64,000 nucleotides of DNA from Russula earlei (taxonomy: Eukaryota; Basidiomycota; Agaricomycetes; Russulales; Russulaceae), in NCBI GenBank assembly GCA_025769875.1, contig JAGFNK010000014.1, forward strand, positions 228,432 through 292,431. The letters are read 5' to 3'. A program made the position numbers and the translations under genes. The notes beneath the pieces were generated by a model. That model saw only the letters and a list, made by a program, of their open reading frames with translations. It was not told the origin of the DNA and searched no databases. Shown piece after piece: positions 23,751 to 35,729 of this stretch; position 1 is the first letter of the stretch; every line of letters starts with the position of its first letter.

Positions 23751-26109
23751 CTACATGCTCGAAAAGTATCCCTCCCCGAGGTTGTCAAGCGCAGCGTCCT
23801 CCCCGTCCAGCCCACGGTACGTCAACCAGAACAGAGCTCCACCGATCCCGGACAAGACCGCCATCGTGCCATAATTCCATACCAGCCGCGGGTCCGTGGA
23901 CAGGGCTGCCGCATCACGGTCAAACAGTGGACCAGGTTTGCAACGATACACGATCTACTCACGGTTGAAGGCTTCGCCAATGGCAGAGGAGATGGCAGAA
24001 GTAAACAAGAACAGGGCCATCACGAGTGATCTCATGTTTTTGGGCGCCTTGGTAAATGCATACTCGAGCCCAGTGATGGACGCGAAGATCTCAGACAGCG
24101 CGATGAGAAGGTAGGATCCGCTCTGGATCCATACGTTGAGAGAGGATGTAACTGGGTTCTGGTCAGCATCTAGGCAGGTGGACACGAATTCCCCACAGGG
24201 GTTAGTCTAAAGTAAGGCCATAAGGATGAGAGAAACCTCGCTCCACGTCGTCAAGCTCGCACCTTGTAGATATAGTGCTGTACGACAGCGGCCCAGATCA
24301 TGGCGGCCGAACCCGTGAAGAAGCCGGCGGTGATCCTTTTTATTGGGGAAAAGTCGATTCCTATCTTGCGAAGGCCCGGGTAGACAAAGATATCACAGAT
24401 AGGGATGAAGATTATCAAGCCGAGAGGGTCGAGGTTGTTGATGACATCATTCGGAATGCCGTTGGTCACCATAGTCGCGGCTTGAGAGGTCAAGTTGTTA
24501 ATAATCTGATTATACGCGAGCCCTGCTCCAAGCGTCAGCACCCGGCTCCATGATTGTGTTTGAATTAGACGTACAGTACAGAGGATACCAAGTAAAAACG
24601 GAGCATGCTTTGAAGCCACGGCGAACCTCATCAACCCATTTGTCATCGAACGTCATCCATTCTGGCCTCTGGCTGTCTGGGATGTTGCTCGGTTTGGCAG
24701 ATTCCCAGAAGTCATCAGCTTTGAGATTCTTGTATAAAGTAACTGGATTTGGAGACCATCTGCCTCGCGCCGCGTACCTCCAAAGCTTGACGGCCTTGAC
24801 GAGCACCGAACCTTGAGGAGGAGAGCGGTGGTATCGATGGCGACCAAGGAAAAGCACGATCGGGCAAAGAAGGAAGACTACTGTAGGCAGAGTGAAGGCA
24901 AGATAGTAGCCCTCGTACTGCACAGCGTAGGTGGCGATTAGAACTATCAACCATGCACAAAGAGGAACACGAACCTTCTCTGTCCATGTCATGGAGATCT
25001 GGCCGATCATCGCACCAACGTTGATAAAGAAGTAGAAATACTAACAAACGTGATCGGTGAGGCTGATTCCCAACGCGCACGAGAGAGGGTACCATATAGA
25101 TGCGAGAAGTAGTCAGGGTCGGATCGACGATCACACGCTCACCAGACTTTGTTTGTGAGATGAATGGGCGAGTGTGTCGCTGTTGTTCGGCGACGAGTGG
25201 GGAGGTATTCGCCTTGAAACCTCCTGTACCGATACCTATGATGATGATGGCAAGGGACAGAGCGGCAAGCGCCCCCTTGGGATGCACGATGACCGGCGGA
25301 ATGGCCGAGATAACAAGAATGACGTGACCGAGGAGGGTGATAGCCACAGAGACAGAGACGGTCTTGTACCGCCCCCACTTTTCATCCGCGATGTACGCTC
25401 CCATGAGGGGAGTGACGTAACACCTGTTGCGCCGTAAGAAGATAGTCAGTTCCCGCGAGGCAGTTAATAGGGGGTCATGGCTACCAGAACTGCATCAAAG
25501 TCGTAAGGCCGGTAGAGGCTGGACTGTCCTTGGTTAAGAGCACCAGAGACACCGTTCTTTCCGCCAGCACCAGTCGAAGAGCCTTTGGGAAGGGGCTGCT
25601 GAATGAAATTGACCTAAAGGACAAAGATGGTGAGACCAGACGTATGGCACGAGTCCAACGAAGACTTACAAAAATCACAGTGCTGCCTTGAGAAGTGAAG
25701 ATACGATGATAAGCACGCCATCGTTACGACAAAGAAGTGACATAGGGCGTGGTTCACCGTAATACTGTCTCAACGACAATCAACTAATGGAAAAGACGAC
25801 GAACGACAGGAACCTACGGAGAAGCGTTCTGCCATTTCGATGATGGCGATCACTGCTGCAACTGCTTTAGCGACCTATAGAGGCCACCGTAGAGGGAAAG
25901 GTGGACTTGCTGTATGCACTCCAGTCGATCTTGTCGGCGACACGACGGAGGGTGTTCATCTCCTCCTCTGTCGGTGCGACAAGCCCACCGCGTGGGAGCT
26001 CATCGGGTTGATTTGAGTCAGAGCCGATCGAAACAGCCTTTTCAGGGTGTGGCTCTTTAGCAGCCTCGTTGACAGCTGCGCGGTAGAGACCGTCTGTCTG
26101 CTTCTCCAT
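23751..26109 (-). CDS. PTR2: proton-coupled di/tripeptide transporter, PTR2 (POT family)
   Basis: Imports di- and tripeptides with protons at the plasma membrane. A Lys/Glu-rich cytosolic N terminus is followed by about 12 helices. Family signatures seen across the spliced exons: IIEMAERFS (ExxER motif of POT proteins), the loop with FIQQPLP, GAYIADEKWG, IIIIGIGTGGFKANTSPLVAEQ, YFYFFINVGAMIGQI, NNLDPLGLIIFIPICDIFVY, ITAGFFTGSAAMIWAAVVQH, FASITGLEYAFTKAPKNMRS, and LSTDPRLVWNYG near the end. The start is placed at the ATG at 26109, giving MEKQTDGLYRAAVNEA. About nine introns; all junctions checked are in phase and no frame break was found. Confidence 0.92.
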
Positions 26110-27784
26110 CGATTTATTCGGGTCGGTAAGGGAACGATGGCGGGCAAAGAGGAAAAGGCGAGATCGGTGAGAAGCGAGCCCATTTATATGGGGGACAAGC
26201 TTCTTGGGCTTTTCCTTCTCTCCGCTTGTGACCGTTGAGCACATGGCGCGCGTTGTGTAGGAGATAGACCCTTCCTTTAAAAGGAAATGTATTGCTCACG
26301 ACGTGGAATTGAAGCGAAGCATGCCCTCGAGAGCGAGTCCCCTTTATGGCCCACTTGTGGGACGGCAGAGTTGCCAAAAAATCCGAGTCGGAACGGAGGA
26401 CAACAGAGTGCGTTCTGAAATCAAGGCTGGCCCGTCCGCTCGAGTTTCAGAATGGTAGTGTCGAGAAACCGGGAGCGGATACGCCAGAACCGGGACCTGG
26501 GTCTAAAGCTGGTTCCCATATCCGCGGAGGGCTAAAATGTGCATACTTTCCATGACCGTAGATGAAGAACAACATGAATCCTCGCTTCCCTGGTCAAGAC
26601 GTCGAGGGGTAGAAGCGGTGTACCTAGGATCCCATGAGCAGCCCGATAAGGGGGTGGATTGATAGAGGTGACTTTTTGGAGCCTCGCGAAAACATGCTTT
26701 GAGAATGGCCAAGCGAACCCATGGCAGTGTACGTACGGCCACACAAATGACGCGCGACAACCCACCACGCGGGCGATGGATGATAAAGTAAGCGGGCTGC
26801 TCCCATATGCGGTGTCTCAGTTGTTTTATTTTCAAGGGACCAACAAGGGACCAATTACCCACTCATGAAGGGCTGATGAGGTCTGGCTTCCCAAGTAGGC
26901 TCGCGGCTCTGCTGCGGGATACGTTGACTTTTTATTCATCGCACTCGTCTTACGTAAAATGTCCCAAAGCCAAGGAATTTACTGTGCGTCGAGGCGGAAG
27001 TCGCTCTTTCACAGTTGCCGTCTCGGGAGGTTCAAAAGGCACCGTCAAATGAAAGGATGCGAGCCGACATACCCTTGTCGTTGTCGATCGAACGAGGCCT
27101 CCCGGGCGCCGTCCGTCGTGTGTGCAATCGGAGGTCTCACCTAACGAGTCCACCGAACTAACCTCCCAAGGCAAAACTAACCTTCCAAGGGCGGCGAAAC
27201 GCCGATCAGACGCTTGCTTGCTCCACAAGCACGGTGACCAAATGGAGGCGGCGCACCACCGATACCACAGAGATGTTGTCCATTCATCAAGAAGCAGCAA
27301 CTCGTCCGTGATCAATCAAAAGTGGTTAGAGGTGGAGCCATTTGCCAACTCCGTTGGGCCGTTCTGGATGATGTCGCCGCAGGCTTATCTCCCAGGTCGG
27401 GTCGGCTAATCTAAAAGCAACCCTGAATCCCAAGAAATTTATCATAATCTTTGTTTGTTTTCTCCACGTCGTACGTAACGTTAGCGTGTCCGAGCCGGGA
27501 GATGTCGAGCAGGGCTTTCGTCGGGTGGCACACATCGGAAGAGGCCGCACCGGCAATCAATCGAACGAACCGCACCGTACAGTACAAGAATGTGACACAC
27601 CCGCGACGACGTTTGTTCCCTTGTGCTGTATTTGTATGGGTTGCTGATGGGAATTGCTACATTGATTCGATTGCAGGGGCCACCTTACGTCCCTCCGAGT
27701 CCCCTCACGTGAGGACGACAGTGCTACTACAGGGGATCATTTGTGCATCCATCCCGCGTATCTCTACATGCGTGTCGGTCGTCG
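26110..27784. other. 1.7 kb gap, no gene recognised
   Basis: Upstream region of PTR2 and downstream region of the small minus-strand gene. The open frames on both strands overlap one another and show no family resemblance. No mobile-element signature was seen. Confidence 0.45.
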
Positions 27785-28342
27785 TCAAGCGCCCTCACGG
27801 GCCACCCCCCTCTTCACCAAGATTTCCGTGATTTCGACCGCGCGATCGAACGCGTTCCTCTCGTCCTCCGTCACCTTGACGGTGCCGACGCCCTCCCCGC
27901 AGCCCTCCGGCGCCGAGTTGGCCCACTCGAACCCGTCCGGGCCCTGCCAAAAGATGCCGACGTTCCGGCCGTAGATGTCCGCCGAGGGCACCACCTCCGT
28001 GGGCAGCTTGTGCAGGATGCCCTCCAGCTCCTTGACGAGGCCGGTGGTGTCGTCGGAGATCGGGATGCTCTTCGCCCGCGACCCCTCGAGCGTCTGCGCG
28101 GCGGGATCCGATGGGAATTGGGAGAGCAGGACGATGTTGGGGGTGCCCGGGCTGTCCAATGTGAGATAGTGCAGCGCGGTAGGTTGGGGCGCGACGAAGC
28201 CCCCGACGATACCTGTGTCCGATCGCATGATACCCCCATGAGATGCAAGTGCGATATCGTACCGTATTGAATGCGCAGAGCGAATGGCCCGGGCGACATC
28301 GGTGTTCGATAACAGAAACAGAGACAGACAGAAGGAAACCAA
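27785..28342 (-). CDS. conserved-looking protein of unknown function, about 185 aa
   Basis: Single open frame with ordinary protein composition in its C-terminal two thirds, for example DIYGRNVGIFWQG, EWANSAPEGCGEGVGTV and FDRAVEITEILVKRG. I do not recognise the family. The first about 38 codons (from 28342) look like leader sequence and may contain an unrecognised intron; an internal ATG at 28228 gives MRSDTGIVGG as an alternative start of about 147 aa. It follows the WD40 gene on the same strand with an A-rich spacer of about 94 bp (28343-28436). A long open frame on the opposite strand is a shadow of the GC-rich coding sequence. Confidence 0.55.
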   Translation of the reverse strand: MVSFCLSLFLLSNTDVARAIRSAHSIRYDIALASHGGIMRSDTGIVGGFVAPQPTALHYLTLDSPGTPNIVLLSQFPSDPAAQTLEGSRAKSIPISDDTTGLVKELEGILHKLPTEVVPSADIYGRNVGIFWQGPDGFEWANSAPEGCGEGVGTVKVTEDERNAFDRAVEITEILVKRGVAREGA

Positions 28343-28436
28343 GGCAATCCGTTTTAAGGATTATATACCACGCAGCGCACCCACACCACGAGCAAATAGT
28401 GAAAAAAAAAAAGAAAAAAAAAAAGAAATACGAGCC

Positions 28437-29920
28437 CTACAGTCGATATTTTCGGACGACACCCCCGTCGCCCGCAATGTACACCAGCTCTTCCGAGACG
28501 CGGAGAGCTCGTACGGCCTCGACGTTCCCAAACACCAGCTCGCTGACATCGGCGCCTCCTCCCGCAAAGTCCACGACGTACGGCAGCCCGTCTTCGCCGC
28601 CGACGACAACGCGCCCACCGGGCGCGAACGACACGCACTCCACGGGTGCCCCGCTGCGCCTCCAGCGTTCGCGGACGGAGCCACGGCGCACGTCGAACAG
28701 CGCGGACGTGCCTTCCGCGGCCCCGAGCGCGATCTCCCGCCCGTCGGCGGACACCGCGATCGCGCGGGCCGGCACCCCAGCCGACCACGTCTCCGCGGAC
28801 GTGCCGCCACCGGCACTCGCGCGCGCGTCGACCTGCTGCACGCTCCCGTCCGAGAGGGCCACCCACGCCACGCCGCTCCCGCTCGCGTCGTCCGCGAGCG
28901 CGAGCGCGGGCTTGGGCATCGTCCACATCGCCTGCTGCGCGCCGGATCGGGCGTCCCACTTGCGAAGCGAACCGTCTGCGCTCGCAGAGAGCAGGGAGTC
29001 GGTCGGCTGGGGGAGCAGCGCGGTCACCGCGCCCAGGTGCCCCTTCAAGGATAGGAGGGGCGCGAGCGTGTCCGGCGTGGTGCTTGACTCGGACGCGGTG
29101 GGCAGGGGCGATAGATGGATGGCGAAATCGGAGCCTGCGGAGGCGAGCAGCGGACGTGAGGAAGAAGACGCGGACAGGATCTCCAACGCGTTGACGACGG
29201 ATTTGTGCAGCTTCGACGCCGCGAAAGGTCGGATGGCGTGCGCGGTCGGTATGGGATATGTAGCGGTCGCGGATGGGGAGGGAGGTCGATTGTACACGGA
29301 GATCGTGCCATCGAGCAAGGCGGTCACGAGCAGGCCGTTTGCGATTGCAAAGGACGGGATTTGGCGTGGCTGGGGTCACAGAAGAGAGAGGTCGTGAGCG
29401 CCGCTGCCTCCTCTCGCAAAGCCAGTCCCATCGGCATCGTCATGCAGCCGTACTCACACGTTTCTCGTCCGAGTGCAACGGATCCGCGTAAACCTCGGTC
29501 GGGGAGACGAAATCCACAGAATCGATCCCGAGCCCCACACAACGCGCGGTGTACCTGAGCTGGTCGAGCCGAGATGGGGCCACCACCGGCGGATCGACGA
29601 AATAAAACGAAATTCAAAGGAGGAGCGAACGAACGGATTGATTAGTAAAAAGGACGGGACGGTTTCCCTGCCACCAAAGGGACGCTCACCTGCGACGTGC
29701 GCCTGAGTTCAACGCCACCCGTTCCGACGAGCTCGACGCGATCGCGATCCTGCTCGTGAAGGCTTGCGGCGATCTTTCCATGGACCGAGGGCTCTCCGTC
29801 CTTGTAGCAGGAGAGCCAGATGTTCTCAGAGGGGATGATGCCAGCGTGCACCTCGGAGAGCACCGTCGTGAAGTCGTCCTGAATAGTTGCCGCGGGTATC
29901 TGCGTCACCGGTGAAGACAT
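28437..29920 (-). CDS. WD40 protein resembling proteasome assembly factor Rpn14/PAAF1
   Basis: Three exons, 29690-29920, 29458-29559 and 28437-29369, splice in phase 0 (GTGAGC..CAG and GTGTGAGT-type donor) to 421 aa. The N terminus (IQDDFTTVLSE and onward) resembles the IQxDFxxVL block of yeast Rpn14, which helps assemble the proteasome regulatory particle. The remainder shows degenerate WD repeats: HKSVVNALEILSAS, HLGAVTALLPQPTDSLLSAS ending in RKWDARSG, SADGREIALG, FAPGGRVVVGGEDG. Assignment to Rpn14/PAAF1 is an inference from layout and the N-terminal block; the WD40 fold itself is clear. The third exon is strongly GC-rich, which creates long shadow frames on the other strand. Confidence 0.65.
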
Positions 29921-30337
29921 CGCCGGTAGAAGGACTCCGTCGTTTGATCTGATGTTCGGAGCGGTGAAAGACGTGTGGGAGTACGTGGACGCTGGAAAGA
30001 CGGCGGCGCGTCAAGATCCGCAGTCCGGGCTATGCAAAACGTACACGTTCCGGCATCGCATTTCTCACAACTGTGCTCGAACTGCGCTACCACGCATCGA
30101 GTGTTCAGTCGTCTGTCTGCAGTGCGACAGCGAACCAGTTCTTTATCTCTATTCTATGAGCGTAGCTCCCTGTAGGGCCAGAGCAGATTGGCCTGAGCGA
30201 GTCGAGGAGCCATGGGAATACGGCTGTCCCAGGTGCAATAACGAACGAGCCATGTGGGCCATTAAAAAAGCATAGGGACTACTACAGTAGCGTAGTAAGC
30301 GACGGCGACGACCCGACCATCCTCCAAATTGGAACCT
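29921..30337. other. intergenic, WD40 gene promoter and SFT1 3' flank
   Basis: This 417-bp stretch lies between two minus-strand genes. No coding feature, repeat or recognisable element was found. Confidence 0.5.
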
Positions 30338-30791
30338 TCATCCAAACACCCGTTCGAGGAGGTGCTTGGAAAGCCACGCTCCAAACAAGAACGAAACGAC
30401 GGCCGCCACGATGCGCAAAGTCCTCACGCCTCCCGGCGTCACGGCGCGGGCCATGCGGTCAGCAGAGGACCTGAGGCCGGACGCGACGGAGCTGAACGTA
30501 TTCGTCTTTGTGCATGGCGCCGGGGGGAACGTCAGCCGTGAATGAACGAGGGGCGAGAACGAAATACAGCAAGGAACGCACGGTCTCGTTGAGGACTAGA
30601 TTCTGGCGTTCCACATCGTCGTAGATGTCAGTGGTAACCTTACGGCCGTGCGTCCGGTGAGTTGAGAATATGACGTCGTGAGTCAACAGAAAACTCACTC
30701 CACGGAGTGTGCGGATCTTGGAATGAAGTTCGTCAAGTCGTTGGTCGTTTTGAGCTTCGTAGGTGTCCTCCTGGGACCGTGAGCTCGACAT
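30338..30791 (-). CDS. SFT1: Sft1/Bet1-type Qc-SNARE, 105 aa
   Basis: Small tail-anchored SNARE of intra-Golgi (Sft1) or ER-Golgi (Bet1) transport. Exons 30699-30791, 30582-30638 and 30338-30505 join in phase 0. The product begins MSSSRSQEDTYEAQNDQRLD, continues LHSKIRTLRG then VTTDIYDDVERQNLVLNET, the central SNARE motif, then TNTFSSVASGLRSSADRMAR, and ends with a hydrophobic anchor (RIVAAVVSFLFGAWL) before a short tail. EQND/LRGVTTDIYDDVE spacing fits Sft1 better than Bet1, but the two are hard to separate by eye. Introns conceal it: no single open frame covers the anchor. Confidence 0.85.
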
Positions 30792-30953
30792 GATGGTGAT
30801 GGTCAATGGTAAGAGATGTGGGCGAGAGCCTTAGTTTGAGGTTAGGGTCATCAAAGATCATGAATTCATTCGTTGTCATAGCACGGCAGAATATGACGAG
30901 AGACACAACATGAACAGCAATCAAACATAAATAGGTCCATTATATCACATAAA

Positions 30954-33614
30954 TCAGCGCAAGCCATTCGAGAACGAACGAGATTGGTCCAAGGACGGTG
31001 GCGAGGCTATATCGTCTCCACCACTACTGTAATACGCAGAGATGTAGTCAAATTCGTCATCCTGGTGCTGCACGTGTGACAGAGATGCACCAAGCTCCGG
31101 TGATTGTAACGGCGATTTTGAGTTGGGAGTGCCACCCATCTGTGGTACGTATGATGCAGTCCGCAAGTCCTTTTTCCTGATGGATAGTGGACTCACATCC
31201 TGAGCGCTGGGTACGGGTTCGGACCCCGTGCGTGGGGCTGGTCGCCGGAAAGCGGCGACTGAGATCATTCCTGCCCCTTGACGAGGGAACGGCGGTGTCT
31301 TGCCCGGCGGAAGTGGCTTCGCCGTTGATTGCGGCAAACTGCGCTGCGGACTGGCCGAAGTGGGGCTGGGCGGGATCTCGGGAGGAGATCGTAAGGGTGG
31401 GCTATTGAGGCCGGATAGTGAAGGGGAAGGCGATCGCACGACCGACATAGTCGGTGGAGGAAGGCGTGCTTGCTGTGTTGGCGAGGAAGAAGGGGCTGAG
31501 GCCACGCGTGGAGACGAGGGGACATTGGTTGGCGGGGGATGTTCAACAGAGTTTCGAGGGGGAGGGGCTATTGGTGAACCCGATCCACGACCGCGCCCAC
31601 TCGTGATGGGTGATGATTGGTGAGTAACCGAGTCGCTGCTGGAACGCGGCGCGGAGTTTGTAATCGGTGGAATGCTCAGTGGTGGAGGCGACGAAGGCTC
31701 GGGAGAAGGGTCTCTTGGCATGACGGTAGGCGGCTGATACATGAGAGAGTCCATTTCGCGCGAGACTTCACGGGCAGCCGCAGCATTTAACGCTTGTTCG
31801 TCATCCGTGTCCTCTATGGACGGGAGGGTCGGAGTACGGTCTCGGGAAATACTCTCTCCTTGGTTCGACGCTAGCGGGTCCTGTTCATCACGGAATGGAT
31901 CAAGTTCCGTGGATGGTGGTGCAGGCTCATTGGGTTCCTCGACAGACTCGGCGTCGAGATCGAAGTGCGCCCGCGGGCGTGGCATTGGTAAGGGGCGTGA
32001 CCCCAATGGTACTTTCCTCTCGGGAGACCCCATGTACGGCAGTTGTGTGTCGTCTTCCTTATCGCTAATATTACTTGGGACAAAAGAAGGCTCAGAGTCT
32101 GGATCATAACCTCCGTAAATGTTTGCATGCGGTATGGCTGGAGGCGCTGCACCACGCGGGGGCCCAGGAGGCGGTGTTCGATGCCCTTCGAAGGCATGAT
32201 ACATTGGGGCAACGTCATCAGAATTCCCTTCTGGAGGCACCCGTTCAACATCCGAGGAGGGCATTGAACCAGCGGGAGGCTCCGCCGACACTACTGGGTC
32301 TTCACGCTTGCCTTTGACTGGGAATGTCGCGAAACGACCACCTGATGAGGCGGGCGGTCCATTCTGTTGGGGACCATCTCTCGAGCGTATGCTTAGGTTT
32401 GGCGGAGATGTGCGTTGCCGTGTATTCAAGGAATGAAAGCGATACAGGTCTGACTGAGGAAGGAAGGCACCATGCTCATCCGCTGGTGGCCTGGCCAGGT
32501 CACTCCGTTCGAACGATGGTCGTGGGGCGTCGGACACATATCGGCCGCGATATTGCAAGGACTCGTTGCCATTTCCAGGAAATCTAGCACCCACGTTCGC
32601 AGCATATTCATCCTCTGGCAAGGCCGATGTGGCAGTGAGATGGCCGCCCTGACGGTTCACATCTGGGGAAAATTGCATGCGATCAGACGAAGTGGGGCTG
32701 TCCATTGAGACCTCCTGGAGAGCACGAAGCGCATCTGCCACATGGGCCACAGTGCGGGCATTACCCGCATAGAACGGGCGGGCGAGGCCCGGTTCCGTCG
32801 GTTCCTGAGGAAGCTCAACCATAATGAGCTTGCCAACTTCGGCGACGATCTAGGTATACGGGTCAAAAGTGAGCAGAGTACAAGGAGATCAAAACGCACG
32901 AGGCCTTTACGACAGCATTCTTCCAACCCACCGAACTTGAGGGCCATCCATGTCATGGTTGTGGTGCGCTTCAAATCTCCCAGATTCGCCTCACCGGTCA
33001 TGATCTCTGAATCGAATCCGCGTATCGTGTCTCGTAAACGTTCAAGCAGCGCCGTCTGTGTTGGCATGTCCTTGTGTCCTGGATCCATCTTGCTGAGTTT
33101 GCGTTCAGCGGAATCGGCCTTCGAGACCACGCCCCTGCGGCGAGTTCTAAGCGCCTCGAGGACCTCTTCTTGAGTCCGGATCTCCTTCATATGTTCACGG
33201 ATGGATTGCTCGTGGTCGGCGAATTTTGTAAGGGCAGCAGAAAATTCTAAAAGGAGCTTGTTAGAGGCGGTGAGTACATCCTGAAGGATGAGGCTTCAGA
33301 GACAAGGTGTGCGTGCTATCAAGGGAAAACTGACGGAGAGATCCTCCCCTTCGCCTTGACCCCATATACGTAAAGCCTCTGATGCGCGCGAAAAGCGTAA
33401 ACTAAGTTGTACGAGCCTGCAAATGCGAGGTCAGAACGAACAGAGAAAGGTGGATAAATGCAAGGAACGGGTTGGGAAGAGGAGGAGGGTCTCACGATGT
33501 GATTATGGCCTTTTCGGAAGTAATGAGATCCTGAAGGGGGCGTAGTGCTTTGTTGCCCGCTAGAGCGGGAATTGTAGAATTGTGGGCAAGTTTTGCGGCT
33601 GCAGTCTTGAGCAT
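30954..33614 (-). CDS. PIL1: eisosome core protein Pil1/Lsp1 with long disordered tail
   Basis: BAR-domain protein that forms eisosomes under the plasma membrane. The start at 33614 gives MLKTAAAKLAHNSTIPALAG, the conserved Pil1 N terminus, followed by LRPLQDLITSEKAIITS. Further exons carry ASEALRIWGQGEGEDLS, FADHEQSIREHMKEIRTQEE, RRRGVVSKADSAERKLSKMD, and RTTTMTWMALKFGGLEECC; the intron at about 32840 joins KGL to IVAEVGKLIMVELPQE in frame. The BAR part is followed by about 600 residues rich in Pro, Ser and Arg from the large exon 30954-32822, much longer than yeast Pil1 (339 aa) and probably disordered and phospho-regulated. Reading frame appears intact. Confidence 0.9.
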
Positions 33615-33802
33615 AACGGAGGGAATGAGGGTGTGCAGGTGTGGTGGTTATGATTTATGTTATTATGAGGAGAGAGAGGAGCTCAAGCTTGGCTCCGATT
33701 CGGCTCGGAGCTGCGGCACTGCACAGCCAGTTGCGCAGGGGCAGATCCAGGTATGGGAACGATGCTGTACTCTCATGTATTTATTCTCTTCTCTCCTACT
33801 CT

Positions 33803-34614
33803 CTACAACACAGACTTCGCATTCAACGACTTAACAAACTCGAGCGCAAGGTTAGGGCTGTTGTGCCAGTTATCAATTCGCGGCGCCCTCTGATCGGCCA
33901 TATGACGTACCTCTCTCCAGGTGAGACGGGCAGCTTCTTTTCGACCAGTTTCCCGCCCTTTGCAAATATAAAGTGTCCCCGCTTCGTTCTACCCGACCCC
34001 GCATCCTTCGCACCGAGCGCAGAGATCAGCACGCGATCGGGATCGGACAGGAGTGGGTATGGGAGTTCCTTCTGTGTAGTGGGCACGTTAGATTTTCTCA
34101 TACCGTTTAACTTCAACTGCGCTACCTTAAGTTGCCACTTCTTCTGAGCCTCGGATTTATCGTGGCTGAGACAATATACGGCGAAATTGTGCTCAGTGAA
34201 GCTGGGATAGATATCGCGGAACCCGCACGCCTGTGTCGTGCAACCCGCTGCGCCATCATCGATGAGTCGACAGGCTCTCCACGAAATCCCATGGACGTAC
34301 GAGTGTCGGCCTTGGGTATGGAGAAGAGGATGGCGCCCTGCCCTTCAGTGAGCTTAGCTAGATCAACATCTTCACCTTGCTCGTTCTTCAAAATGTAAGA
34401 CGGAAGACTGTCCCCGACGTCAATCGGCGCAAGTGCCGGAATTACTGGAGTCTTGGTGGTGGTGGGAGGGTCCACGGCCTACAGCTGGCATTAGAAAGGA
34501 CTTGAAAGCCCCGTAGCCCACAATCTTACTCACTTCCGCGGCTGAGGCGAGGACAGTCGTAGCTGCAGTTGCAGCATTCGCGGCGAGACGTGCAGATCGT
34601 CTTGGCTCAGACAT
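33803..34614 (-). CDS. DOT5: Dot5-like nuclear thiol peroxidase (PrxQ/BCP peroxiredoxin)
   Basis: Reduces hydroperoxides through a peroxidatic cysteine. The N terminus MSEPRRSARLAANAATAA is basic and nuclear-looking, as in Dot5. The catalytic block KADTPGCTTQACGFRDIY is assembled across an intron in phase (donor GTACGT, acceptor GCGCAG) and holds the peroxidatic Cys and the nearby resolving-type Cys of this subfamily. Then follow CLSHDKSEAQKKWQ, KELPYPLLSDPDRVLISALG, KRGHFIFAKGGKLVEKKLPV and, after the last intron, SPNLALEFVKSLNAKSVL. The stop is at 33803-33805. Intact. Confidence 0.9.
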
Positions 34615-34970
34615 AAAAGTAAGGTGAGAGCTCGCTCGCTAAGACCGCAACTTAATCATCGCTTAATCGCAAGCTACCTTCACATCGGGCCGCTCAGGTC
34701 CACGCTCGCATCGATCAAAATCACGTATCAAGAGATAGAAAGGCACATCGCAGGTAGTGAAGAAAGTACAAAACAGCTAGTAAACACTGCATAATAAAAC
34801 CCAGTAGAGCTGTAGGTAGTACAACACAGCACAGATAGCGGCGACAGATAATGCAACAAGCACAAGTTCCGTTATAAGACGGGCCAAGGGGATCATGCAA
34901 TGCCATAGATATCTCAAATCCAGAAGGGGGTAGCAGTGCCATCACCAGTGACATTCAAGGCAAAACGGGA
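34615..34970. other. intergenic between basic protein and peroxiredoxin
   Basis: This 356-bp stretch contains the peroxiredoxin promoter and the 3' UTR of the upstream gene on the same strand. An AT-rich open frame (34721-34954, minus) has no family resemblance. Confidence 0.45.
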
Positions 34971-35729
34971 TCAAGTTGCCTGCAGAGAATATTAGATGAC
35001 ACAAGTAGGATAAAGACCATGGCAGTTACCTCTCCTCCCACTGATGCCGCAATTTCGGCCTCGGGCTCTTCCACGATCGGCGCAGGAACAGGTACCACAG
35101 AGTCATTCTTCTTCTCAACATCAACCTACACGAAAAGGAAGCCGTTGTTAAACGACATAGGGTGATTGATGCCTGGCTCATGTTCAGACCTTCGATACAG
35201 GCTTGCGACTCCCTGCGCGTGATGCTGGCTTTGCGGCCTTGGAAGCAGGCTTCCCTCCAACTTCGGGGGCAGCGGCTTTAGAGCCCGGCTTTGCGGTTGC
35301 TTCGGTGGCGGTGACTTTGGGGGACGACTTCACGGCAGCCTTGGACGGCGGTTTGGTTGAAGGCTTCGAGGCAGGTTTGGCAGCAACCTGGGAATCAGGT
35401 TTGGCCTGTGTATACGATTAATTGGGGTGTAACATGTGAGAATGGGGATCCACCTTTTTGGATGGAGGTGGGGCGTCCTCGCCGTTCACAGCGGGTTGCG
35501 CATACTCCGCTTCCTTCTCAGTTGCGGTGCGCTTCTTGCCATGTGCTGCTGACTTTGGCTTTTCTTTATTGCTCTCATCACCCTCTTCCCCAGTTGGCTT
35601 AGGTTTCCTCGAGCGAGGTTTAGCTGGGGCCTTCTTTGGTGGGGGATCCGGCTTGGCCTGGTCCTTGATGCGGGAGGAGCGGCGGGGCTCGCCAGCATCG
35701 GCAGTAGCGGCAGCTCCTTTGCGGGCCAT
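34971..35729 (-). CDS. Lys/Ala/Pro-rich basic protein, chromatin-like
   Basis: The product starts MARKGAAATADAGEPRRSSR and continues as a low-complexity chain of Pro-Lys-Ala-Ser units (for example KPASKPSTKPPSKAAVKSSP and KPASRAGSRKPVSK), ending in an acidic stretch APIVEEPEAEIAASVGGE. The final coding exon is only 9 nt (GCA ACT TGA, 34971-34979), joined to GGAGAG in phase 0. Composition resembles histone H1 tails or HMG-like chromatin proteins, but no folded domain is visible. The motif EPRRSSRI is shared with the N terminus of the peroxiredoxin encoded next to it (EPRRSARL). Function unknown. Confidence 0.7.

Noticed and set aside
28243..29397. 384-codon plus-strand open frame opposite the WD40 and unknown genes
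   Set aside because: Low-complexity Arg/Ala/Pro/Ser product, a shadow of GC-rich coding sequence; the minus strand has WD repeats and in-phase introns.
29369..29560. Apparent frame conflict between exons 2 and 3 of the WD40 gene
   Set aside because: Resolved by the donor CGT|GTGAGT and the acceptor GACCAG, which keep all junctions in phase 0.
31198..31240. tRNA-like B-box sequence (GGTTCGGACCCCG)
   Set aside because: It lies inside the Pil1 coding region, no acceptor stem or anticodon arm can be folded around it, and the reading frame is continuous.
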